A stretch of 64,000 nt of DNA, taken from contig JAUIKS010000013.1 in the NCBI GenBank assembly GCA_030430565.1, positions 236,068 through 300,067 of the forward strand. Reading direction: 5' to 3'. The position numbers and the translations under genes are program-made. This document shows, one piece after another, positions 30,479 to 37,114 of this stretch (within the stretch, counting starts at the first letter, position 1; every line of letters starts with the position of its first letter). The notes beneath the pieces are model-generated. The model was not told the DNA's origin and did not search any database. It was given only the letters and a program-made list of their open reading frames with translations. Origin of the DNA: Polyangia bacterium. GTDB taxonomy: Bacteria > Myxococcota_A > Polyangia > Nannocystales > Nannocystaceae.

Positions 30479-31780
30479 ATGCGTCTACTTCCCCTGATTC
30501 TCAGCGTGACGTGCCTCGCCACCGTGGCGTCGTGCACCCAGCCGCCAAAGCCGACGCTGGCCGAGGACACCAAAGACATCAAGCCGGCGGACCAGAAGGC
30601 GAGCGCGGTCAACAAGAAGGGCGCCAAGCACCTCGGAGATCTGCCGGATCCCGTGGCGCGCGTGGGCGACAAAGACATCACGCTCGCCGACTTCCGCACC
30701 ATCTACGACCTCAAGGTCCAGAAGTACAAGGACCGCGACCGCGAGATCCCGGCCTCCGCCGATCGCCGCTACCGCAAGTCGATCACCGACCGCCTGATCT
30801 ACCAAGAGGTCCTGCGCCAGGAGGCGGCGGCCGAGGGCGTGACCCACGACGAGAAGAAGCTCGCCGAGCGTGAGGCCCAGCAAAAGCGCGGCATCAAGGA
30901 CTGGGTCAAGCACCTCAAGCGCCGCGGCGAGACCGAGCAGAGCCTGCGCAACATGTACGTCGCGGAGCTGGTCGAGCGCGCGCTGCTCGAGAAGTCCGGT
31001 GCGCTCATCGTCTCCGACGCCGAGGTCGACGAGGAGTACGAGAAGGTCAAGCCGAACTACAAGTCCGACAAAGAGCGCGTCCGGGCGGCCCACATCCTGA
31101 TCCCGGTCGGCCCCGAGCGGAAGCACCCGCGCCCGGGTGAGCAGGTCCCGGAGCCGACCGAGGAGGAGAAAGCCCAGTGGAAGGCCGAGGCCATGAAGAA
31201 GGCCGAGGAGGTCCACAAGCTCGCCACCGCCCCTGACGCGGACTTCGCCGCCCTCGCCCAGGAGCACTCCGTCGGCCCCAGCGCCTCCAAGGGCGGTGAC
31301 CTCGGCGTGTTCACCAAGGACCGCATGGTCGAGCCGTTCAGCGTGGCGGCCTTCGGGCTCGAGGTCGGTCAGATCTCGAAGCCCATCGAGACCAAGTTCG
31401 GCATCCACGTCATCAAGCTGCTCGGCCGGTACCCCCCGGGTGACCTGCCCAAGGAGGCCCTCGCCGACCAGCTCAAGCAGCGTCTCCAGCAGCGCAAGCT
31501 CCACCAGGGGCGGCGTGACATGAAGGATCGCCTGCTCGAGAAGTACAAGGTCAAAAACCACATGCAGGACGCGCTCGGGCCCGATCCTCGCTCCAAGCGC
31601 AAGCGGCCGCCGCGACGCAGCCACCCCCCGGGCGCGAAGAAGCCGGGCAAGGCGCCGGGCAAGGCCGTGGGTAAAGCGGGCGCGCCGGGCGGCGCGACGA
31701 AGCCCGCGGACGTGAAGGCGCCGGCGAAGGCCCCCGCGCCCGCGAAGGCCCCCGCGCCCGCGACCCCGCCTGCCGGCTAG
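30479..31780 (+). CDS. PpiC-type (parvulin) peptidyl-prolyl isomerase lipoprotein
   Basis: A 433-aa lipoprotein foldase: lipobox VASC (Cys19), a SurA/PrsA-like N-terminal chaperone segment (about 60-190, charged helices) and one parvulin domain (about 200-325). The parvulin marks are RAAHILIPV, FAALAQEHSVGPSASKGGDLGVF and KFGIHVIKLLGR. The tail (about 375-433) is a Lys/Pro/Ala/Gly-rich extension, perhaps contacting peptidoglycan or nucleic acid. The role is folding of exported and outer-membrane proteins. A strong Shine-Dalgarno (AGAGGAGA, 30467-30474) sets the start. A terminator follows, and an outer-membrane barrel gene lies convergent behind it. Confidence 0.9.
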   Translation: MRLLPLILSVTCLATVASCTQPPKPTLAEDTKDIKPADQKASAVNKKGAKHLGDLPDPVARVGDKDITLADFRTIYDLKVQKYKDRDREIPASADRRYRKSITDRLIYQEVLRQEAAAEGVTHDEKKLAEREAQQKRGIKDWVKHLKRRGETEQSLRNMYVAELVERALLEKSGALIVSDAEVDEEYEKVKPNYKSDKERVRAAHILIPVGPERKHPRPGEQVPEPTEEEKAQWKAEAMKKAEEVHKLATAPDADFAALAQEHSVGPSASKGGDLGVFTKDRMVEPFSVAAFGLEVGQISKPIETKFGIHVIKLLGRYPPGDLPKEALADQLKQRLQQRKLHQGRRDMKDRLLEKYKVKNHMQDALGPDPRSKRKRPPRRSHPPGAKKPGKAPGKAVGKAGAPGGATKPADVKAPAKAPAPAKAPAPATPPAG

Positions 31781-31799
31781 GTCCACTCAAAAACACGCA

Positions 31800-31840
31800 A
31801 AGAACCCCGGCTCGCCAGCGGCGTCCGGGGTTCTTCGTTT
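31800..31840. terminator. Bidirectional rho-independent-like terminator
   Basis: AAGAACCCCGG (31800-31810) and CCGGGGTTCTT (31825-31835) form a perfect 11-bp stem with a 14-nt loop, followed by CGTTT. It sits between the convergent PPIase and barrel genes and can serve both. Confidence 0.8.
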
Positions 31841-31856
31841 ACCGGTCGCTACCGGC

Positions 31857-32657
31857 TCAGAACGTCCCGCCGATGTGTGCTCCGACGATCATCTGGTGAA
31901 CCGACGCCTGGTTCGTGGCCTGACGACCGAAGCACTTCTTGGTCGCGCCGCCGTCATATCGGTAGCAGACCTCCCCGTGGAGGTTCCAGATGAAGTCGAT
32001 CTTCGCGCCGATGAACAGCTGTCGCGTGAGGTAGATGTCGATCACCGGCGCGGTCTTCAGCGCGAAGCCCTGCGAGAAGACCTTGCGGATCCCCGGGATC
32101 AGCTCGCTGTTCTCGTCTTTGACCTGGAGGCGACCGTCGACGACGTCAAAGCTCTGGCGCGACCACCCGGGCGCGAGCTCGAGGCCGAGGTCGAAGCGCC
32201 ACAGCGGCAAGATCCCGCGGAGCACGCCGAACACGCTGCTCTGGTAGGCGCGCTTGTAGATCGCGAACATGTCCGCGTCGATCGGCTCGCTGCTTCGATA
32301 GTTGGGTCGAAAGAAGCCGACGTTGTAGGCCGCGCCGAACAAGAACGCGCGGTGCGGGCGGTAGCCGATCGTGAAGCCGGCGCCCCACGAAGGATCTGTA
32401 CTTCCGAACACGTTCGTATCCTCGACCACATCGGGCGACGCGCTGCAGCTCGCGACACCGGGCACGCACAGCGAGCCGCCGAACGTCAGCTCGGCCTGCC
32501 CGCCCTCGCGCTTGACCTTCGGCTGCGCGGCGGCGGCCGAATTCTCCGCAGGCGCCGCGTAGGCCAGCGTCGCGCACAGCGTCGCGGCGACGAGCCGCCA
32601 CGCGCGAGCGCGGGGGCGACGGCGCGAGCGGAGCGAGCAGGGCACAGTTCGACGCAT
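31857..32657 (-). CDS. Predicted outer-membrane beta-barrel protein
   Basis: A 266-aa exported protein. After an Arg-rich N-terminus comes a signal sequence (AWRLVAATLCATLAYAAPA). The mature part shows alternating amphipathic strands rich in Gly, Tyr and Phe (WGAGFTIGYRPHRAFLFGAAYNVGFF, DFIWNLHGEVCYRYDGGA) and ends HIGGTF, with the terminal Phe required for BAM-dependent insertion. It has two Cys pairs, perhaps disulphides. No family name can be given. It is convergent with the PPIase lipoprotein, whose product could help fold it. Confidence 0.72.
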   Translation of the reverse strand: MRRTVPCSLRSRRRPRARAWRLVAATLCATLAYAAPAENSAAAAQPKVKREGGQAELTFGGSLCVPGVASCSASPDVVEDTNVFGSTDPSWGAGFTIGYRPHRAFLFGAAYNVGFFRPNYRSSEPIDADMFAIYKRAYQSSVFGVLRGILPLWRFDLGLELAPGWSRQSFDVVDGRLQVKDENSELIPGIRKVFSQGFALKTAPVIDIYLTRQLFIGAKIDFIWNLHGEVCYRYDGGATKKCFGRQATNQASVHQMIVGAHIGGTF

Positions 32658-32766
32658 ACAGGATCCGACCTCGGTGAGCCCTCGATATGTATCTCCTCAA
32701 CGGACCCAGGGGAATTCCCGGCGAAATTGGCGTGAGTTGACACAACGCTCCCCGCCGCGTCGTCGT

Positions 32767-32795
32767 TTGGTCGTCGCAGACGCAGCCCGGATAAT
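32767..32795 (+). promoter_or_regulatory. purEK promoter
   Basis: TTGGTC (32767-32772), 17-nt spacer, GATAAT (32790-32795). The -10 is followed by exactly 6 nt and then the purE ATG, so the mRNA should start at or next to the start codon. No Shine-Dalgarno is present. Confidence 0.6.
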
Positions 32796-32801
32796 CCCGG
32801 C

Positions 32802-33323
32802 ATGGAACAGCCGGACAGCGACGCGCCGCTCGTCGGCGTGATCATGGGGAGCACGTCGGACTGGGACACCATGCGTCACGTGAGCCTGCGCCTGCGTGAG
32901 TTCGGGGTGCCGCACGAGTGCAAGGTCATCTCGGCACACCGCACGCCGCTGCGGGTCGGCGAGTACGCGCGCGCCGCCGCCGAGCGTGGCCTCGAGGTCA
33001 TCATCGCCGGCGCGGGCGGAGCCGCGCACCTGCCGGGCATGACCGCCGCGGAGACCGTGCTCCCGGTGCTCGGCGTGCCGGTGCAGAGCCGCGCGCTCCA
33101 GGGCCTCGACTCGCTCCTCTCCATCGTTCAGATGCCCCGCGGCGTCCCGGTCGGGACCCTGGCGATCGGTCGCTCTGGGGCCGTCAACGCCGCGCTCATG
33201 GCCGTCAGCATCCTCGCGCTCAAGCGGCCCGCGCTGCGGGAGCGACTGCTCGACTTCCGCGCCCGGCAGACCGCCGCGGTCATGGCCTCCGAGCTGCCGC
33301 CGGCGGGTGACGACGATGTCTGA
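32802..33323 (+). CDS. purE: N5-carboxyaminoimidazole ribonucleotide mutase
   Basis: A 173-aa class I PurE that converts N5-CAIR to CAIR in purine synthesis. The family marks are VGVIMGSTSDWDTM at the N-terminus, the SAHRTP motif with the catalytic His, IAGAGGAAHLPGM, and GVPVGTLAIG. The length is normal. It overlaps purK by 8 nt, and PurK makes its substrate, which confirms the class I assignment. The start is the ATG 6 nt after the -10 element. Confidence 0.96.
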   Translation: MEQPDSDAPLVGVIMGSTSDWDTMRHVSLRLREFGVPHECKVISAHRTPLRVGEYARAAAERGLEVIIAGAGGAAHLPGMTAAETVLPVLGVPVQSRALQGLDSLLSIVQMPRGVPVGTLAIGRSGAVNAALMAVSILALKRPALRERLLDFRARQTAAVMASELPPAGDDDV

Positions 33324-34473
33324 GCGCGCGCGCGTCATCGAGCCCGGCGCGACCCTCGGCGTCCTCGGGAGCGGGCAGCTCGGCCGCATGTTCGCGATCG
33401 CGGCCCGTCAGCTCGGCTACCGCGTGCACACCTACTCGCCGCGGCGAGACACCCCGACCGGTCAGGTCGCCGACGAGGAGCACGTCGGCCCCTACGGAGA
33501 GCTCGACGCCGTGCGTCGCTTCGCCGCCGGCGTCGACGTCGTCACCTTCGAGTTCGAGAACGTCCCCGCCGCGACCGCGGCGGCCGCAGCCGAGCACGCG
33601 CCGGTTCGCCCCGACGGATCCGTGCTCCACATCTGTCAGCACCGCCAGCGCGAGAAGACCTTCCTCCGGGACCGCGGCCTCCCGGTCACGCCCTTTCGCG
33701 TGGTTCGCTCCCGCGCCGAGCTGACGCCCGCCGTCGACGCGCTCGGCACCCCCTGCGTGCTCAAGACCGCCGGCTTCGGCTACGACGGCAAGGGCCAGGT
33801 GCGCATCGACGACGCGAGCCCAGCCGCCCTCGACGACGCGTGGCGCCGGCTCTCCACCGAGGAGGCCGTGCTCGAGGCCTGGGTCCACTACGAGCGCGAG
33901 ATCTCGGTCGTCGCCGCCCGCGGTCTCGACGGTGAATTCCTCGCCTACGCGCCCTTCGAAAACCACCACGAGCGGCACATCCTCGACCTCTCGCTCTCGC
34001 CCGCGTCGATCCCCGCCGACGTCGCGCGCTCGGCCGACGCGCTCGCGCGTCGCGTCCTGCAGGAGCTCGACGTCGTCGGCGTGCTCTGCGTCGAGATGTT
34101 CCTGCTCCCCGACGGCGCGCTGCTCATCAACGAGCTCGCGCCGCGACCCCACAACTCCGGACACCTCACGGTCGACGCGCACGTCACCTCGCAGTTCGAG
34201 CAGCAGGTCCGGACGATCTGCGGTCTGCCGCTTGGGTCCGTCGCGCAGCCGCGCCCCGCCGCCATGGTCAACCTGCTCGGGGAGGCCTGGCGGCCCAACA
34301 AGCCGCGCTGGTCGCGAGCGCTCGCGCTGCCCGACGTACACCTCCATCTCTACGGCAAGCGCGAGGTCCGGGGCGGGCGCAAGATGGGGCACATCACCGC
34401 GCTCGCGGAGACGCTGGACGAGGCGCGCGCGCGCGCGCTCGCGGCTCGCCGCGCGCTCGCGCGTGACGACTGA
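33316..34473 (+). CDS. purK: 5-(carboxyamino)imidazole ribonucleotide synthase
   Basis: A 385-aa ATP-grasp enzyme that makes N5-CAIR from AIR, bicarbonate and ATP. Seen: LGVLGSGQLGRMFAIAARQLGY (N-terminal nucleotide-fold signature), LKTAGFGYDGKGQ (ATP-grasp loop), NELAPRPHNSGHLTVDA and the C-terminal MGHITAL motif. ATG 33316 overlaps the purE stop; GTG 33307 is a slightly longer alternative. Product and substrate link it directly to PurE. Confidence 0.96.
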   Translation: MSERARVIEPGATLGVLGSGQLGRMFAIAARQLGYRVHTYSPRRDTPTGQVADEEHVGPYGELDAVRRFAAGVDVVTFEFENVPAATAAAAAEHAPVRPDGSVLHICQHRQREKTFLRDRGLPVTPFRVVRSRAELTPAVDALGTPCVLKTAGFGYDGKGQVRIDDASPAALDDAWRRLSTEEAVLEAWVHYEREISVVAARGLDGEFLAYAPFENHHERHILDLSLSPASIPADVARSADALARRVLQELDVVGVLCVEMFLLPDGALLINELAPRPHNSGHLTVDAHVTSQFEQQVRTICGLPLGSVAQPRPAAMVNLLGEAWRPNKPRWSRALALPDVHLHLYGKREVRGGRKMGHITALAETLDEARARALAARRALARDD

Positions 34474-34491
34474 CTGAGCGGGCGAAGCTGC

Positions 34492-34497
34492 TACGAT
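34492..34497 (+). promoter_or_regulatory. -10-like TACGAT, leaderless start for gene at 34504
   Basis: GCTACGAT, then exactly 6 nt, then GTG. The same GCTACGAT-N6-start layout recurs at 34985-34997. Confidence 0.55.
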
Positions 34498-34503
34498 CCC
34501 CCA

Positions 34504-34956
34504 GTGCACGAGCCCGGGGATGATCGAGCGCCCGCGTCAAGAGATGACCAAATGGACACGTCCAACACGCGCGACTCGTTAAGCGCCGAGCCCGTCGCGT
34601 CGGCGGAGGTCACGCCCGCGCGACCCGACGCGAGCGCGGACGAGCCGCCCGTCGTCGCGCGGCTGGTGATCGAGCTCCGCTCCGACGGGACGCGCACCGT
34701 CGCGCGCGGCGCCATGGACGACGTCGTCAGCGGTCAGCGAGTCGCGATCGAGGCGCGCGGCGGCTCCCCGGCCGAACTCACCGTCTCCCTCGCCGGCTCG
34801 ATCTTCAAGTCCTTGGCGACGATTCCGAAGATGACCTTTCGAGCAGCTCGTACGCGAGGCGCCCTCCGGGACGCCGAGAGCCGGCCACAGGGCACGCTGC
34901 GCGACCGCGTCCAGGCGCGCTTGCGTCGAGCCGCGCGCCGCCTCGGGCTGCCGTAG
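34504..34956 (+). CDS. Hypothetical protein, 150 aa
   Basis: I do not recognise this protein. The first 50 residues are polar and disordered-looking. Residues about 52-105 (ARLVIELRSDGTRTVARGAM, VSLAGSIFKSLATIPKM) could form a small alpha/beta unit, and the last 40 are Arg-rich helix, as in nucleic-acid-binding tails. The GTG start is chosen because a TACGAT -10 lies exactly 6 nt before it; an internal ATG at 34552 would shorten it. It follows purK but has its own promoter. Confidence 0.6.
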   Translation: MHEPGDDRAPASRDDQMDTSNTRDSLSAEPVASAEVTPARPDASADEPPVVARLVIELRSDGTRTVARGAMDDVVSGQRVAIEARGGSPAELTVSLAGSIFKSLATIPKMTFRAARTRGALRDAESRPQGTLRDRVQARLRRAARRLGLP

Positions 34957-34984
34957 CTCCGCAGTCACCCGCCGCCGCGGCTGC

Positions 34985-34990
34985 TACGAT
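34985..34990 (+). promoter_or_regulatory. -10-like TACGAT, leaderless start for gene at 34997
   Basis: GCTACGAT, exactly 6 nt, then ATG: the second instance of this arrangement within 500 bp. Confidence 0.55.
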
Positions 34991-34996
34991 CGCGCG

Positions 34997-35305
34997 ATGC
35001 TGCCTCGCCGCGCCATCGCCATCACCGCGCTCACGCTCACCGCCATCGCGGCCCCGACCGCGCACGCGCATCTCCGGCTGCTCGATCCGCTCCCCCGACA
35101 CCCCGACGCGCTCAAGCTCGGACCGTGCGGTCAGGCGGACGATATGCGCGGCGATGTCATCACGACATACGCGCCGGGCGAGACCATCACGATCCGATGG
35201 GAGGAGTACGTCGATCACCCGGGCTGGTATCGCGTCAGCTTCGATGAGGACGGCTTCGACAGCTTCGTCGATCCAGAGACGCCGGATGACTTCGACAACA
35301 AGTAA
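34997..35305 (+). CDS. SCE4755-like polysaccharide-monooxygenase-like protein, truncated at the C-terminus
   Basis: A 102-aa exported protein. A signal peptide (about 1-24) ends at AHA, so the mature protein should begin with His (HLRLLDPLPRHPDA), the placement needed for the His-brace copper site of lytic polysaccharide monooxygenases. GPCG and ITIRWEEYVDHPGWYRVSFDE match the myxobacterial SCE4755-type family from memory. Those proteins are about twice as long, so the second half with the remaining strands and cysteines is missing. The frame stops at 35305, just where AT-rich sequence and a recombinase gene begin, so an integration event probably cut it. Activity is doubtful. Confidence 0.62.
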   Translation: MLPRRAIAITALTLTAIAAPTAHAHLRLLDPLPRHPDALKLGPCGQADDMRGDVITTYAPGETITIRWEEYVDHPGWYRVSFDEDGFDSFVDPETPDDFDNK

Positions 35306-35332
35306 CCGCAGATTGCGTAAGTTGTTGAAAAC

Positions 35333-35361
35333 TAAAAAAAATCTAAAGGCGCGCTAGCGCG
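35333..35361 (-). terminator. Terminator of the recombinase gene
   Basis: Read on the minus strand, the palindrome CGCGCTAGCGCG (35361-35350) is followed by CCTTTAGATTTTTTTT. The U-rich run after a GC stem, 28 nt beyond the recombinase stop, fits an intrinsic terminator. The same palindrome could instead belong to an attachment site. Confidence 0.5.
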
Positions 35362-35388
35362 GTTCCGTCGTGGTTCCAGTGCCCATGA

Positions 35389-36465
35389 CTACCTCCCCAG
35401 GGCCTCGATCGCGTCGTCGAGGGTACTCGGGGCCAGGTGCATATAGACCTGCGTCGTAGCGAGATTGGCGTGCCCGGCGAGCTTCTGGATCTTGACCGCC
35501 GAGACGCCTCGCATGGCGAGATGCGAGCAGAACGTGTGCCTCAGAGTATGCGGGCCCTTGCTGGCGAGCCCGGCGCGGCACATGGCCTTTCGAACACGGC
35601 GGGCCAGTACCGAGTGCGTGAAGGGCTCAGTGTTCTTGCTACACCAGAGCACGCGTTCACTCCGGCGCTTCATGGTCTCGAGCGCACCACGGAGCTGCTT
35701 GGTCATCGGCACCCAACGATCCCGGCCCCCCTTCGGCGGCCCGAGATGGCCACGCACGACGTTCTCGCAGACGTGGATCCGGTTGCGATCGAAGAACAGG
35801 TGTCGCCAGCGCAACGCCTGAATCTCACCGGACCTCAACCCCGCGTCGCCGCCCAGCAGGAGCGCGACCACGCTGTGCTCATCCAGCACCATCCTCGTGG
35901 ACTCGACCAAGCGGCCGTAGTCGTCGAATGAGAGGTACTCGGGCGTCCTCTTCGTCTCCTTGACCTTCGAGACCTTTGGGACGGACTCGAGCAACCCCCA
36001 CTCGCTCGCCTGACCGAGCAGCGCGCGAAGCTTCGCCAGCACGAGGTTCATCGTGCTGGCCGCGAGCGGCCGCTGCTTGAGCTTCTGGATCTCGCGCGGC
36101 CCGATCTTGTCGATTCGAGTCTCACCGAGTGCTGGGAGCAAATGGTGCGTGAGCACCGAGTCCCAGTTGTAGAGTGTCGAGGGGCGCCAGCGGTTGGCGA
36201 TCAAATAGTCGCGCCGAAATTGTTCGACGAACTCCCGAAGGGTGGGGGAGAGGGCGGTGTTGTTCTTGGGTTGTTGGTTCTCCTTTCCGTGACGCAGCAG
36301 GTGCGCCTCGCGTGCCTTCGCCCACCGCAGCGCAGCCGCCTTCGTGCTGCCCTGCGCCATCCTCCGCTCGCGGAGAACATCTCCGCTCGGGAGGGTGACG
36401 TGGATGTCGGCCTGCCAGTGCATCTTGCCGTTCGTGGACTTCCGTTTCCGTACCTTGACTGTCAT
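35389..36465 (-). CDS. Site-specific tyrosine recombinase / integrase
   Basis: A 358-aa phage-type integrase. An N-terminal arm-type DNA-binding region (MTVKVRKRKSTNGKMHWQAD, Arg/Lys-rich) is followed by a SAM-like core-binding domain (about 80-165) and the catalytic domain. The catalytic domain has GLRSGEIQALRW (first Arg), HTLRHTFCSHL (His-x-x-Arg), the second His in AGHANLATTQVYMHL, and the nucleophilic Tyr in the same block. All catalytic residues are present, so it should be active. Start ATG 36465 has GAAAGG 9 nt upstream; the open frame continues to 36540 but without conservation. It sits beside a truncated gene and is divergent from defence cargo. Confidence 0.9.
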   Translation of the reverse strand: MTVKVRKRKSTNGKMHWQADIHVTLPSGDVLRERRMAQGSTKAAALRWAKAREAHLLRHGKENQQPKNNTALSPTLREFVEQFRRDYLIANRWRPSTLYNWDSVLTHHLLPALGETRIDKIGPREIQKLKQRPLAASTMNLVLAKLRALLGQASEWGLLESVPKVSKVKETKRTPEYLSFDDYGRLVESTRMVLDEHSVVALLLGGDAGLRSGEIQALRWRHLFFDRNRIHVCENVVRGHLGPPKGGRDRWVPMTKQLRGALETMKRRSERVLWCSKNTEPFTHSVLARRVRKAMCRAGLASKGPHTLRHTFCSHLAMRGVSAVKIQKLAGHANLATTQVYMHLAPSTLDDAIEALGR

Positions 36466-36589
36466 CGCTTGACCTTTCTTGGCGGTGACAGCACACGGCT
36501 TCGTCGTGGCTACTCTAGGCGGGAGCAATCCAGCATTCAAGGGTCAAAATGTAAATGCAAAAAAAGCAAAAAAATATGCAAAAATTGTC

Positions 36590-36618
36590 TTGTGAGGCGC
36601 GGCTGAGTCACCTACGTT
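36590..36618 (+). promoter_or_regulatory. Promoter of the TIR/NACHT operon
   Basis: TTGTGA (36590-36595), a 17-nt spacer and TACGTT (36613-36618), then exactly 6 nt to the ATG. It lies downstream of an A-tract-rich stretch (36550-36586) with repeated ATGCAAAAA, which could also hold recombinase arm sites. Confidence 0.55.
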
Positions 36619-36624
36619 CTCGAC

Positions 36625-37104
36625 ATGGCAAAGGCCACGATCCCCTACTTCCTGAGCTACGCCCACCGGGACGGCTCGCTTGTTGACACGCTCCACGAGG
36701 ACTTGAAGGTCCATCTAGCGATCTCGAAAACCTACGATTTTCGAGGCTGGCGAGACACCGGGATTCTCGCCGGCGAGGTGTGGGATGACGAGATCCAGGC
36801 AGCGATTCTCGAGTGCGAGATGGCGATCTTGCTGGTCTCACCGGTGTTCCTGTCGCGGCCCTACATCGTCGAGAAGGAGATCCCGCAGCTCCTCGACGCG
36901 GGCAAGGTCGTCATCCCCGTGCAGCTTCGGCGGGTCGACATCGGGCGCCAGGAGCTGCGAGGGCTCGAGAAGCTGTGGATGTTCGGGCTCCCCGTGACCG
37001 GCGGCGGGGCGCGCACCTACAGCGAGTGCCGAACGTCGCTACAGCGTGAGCAGTTTGCGCTCGCGCTCTACAAGGCCATCGAGGATCGTCTGAGTAAGCG
37101 CTAG
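36625..37104 (+). CDS. Stand-alone TIR-domain protein, probable NAD+-consuming effector
   Basis: A 159-aa protein that is a single TIR domain. YFLSYAHRDGSLVDTLHEDL is the first strand and helix, FRGWRDTGILAGEVWDDEI the BB-loop region, MAILLVSPVFLSRPYIVEKE the strand D and helix with the putative catalytic Glu85 (YIVEKEI aligns with WVHKEI of SARM1, whose Glu is catalytic). The essential Glu is therefore kept, so NAD+ cleavage or cyclisation is expected. It starts 6 nt after a -10 element and ends 10 nt before a much larger gene whose own TIR-like domain is related to this one. Together they form an operon that I interpret as effector plus sensor. Confidence 0.83.
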   Translation: MAKATIPYFLSYAHRDGSLVDTLHEDLKVHLAISKTYDFRGWRDTGILAGEVWDDEIQAAILECEMAILLVSPVFLSRPYIVEKEIPQLLDAGKVVIPVQLRRVDIGRQELRGLEKLWMFGLPVTGGGARTYSECRTSLQREQFALALYKAIEDRLSKR

Positions 37105-37114
37105 GGGGTCGAGC

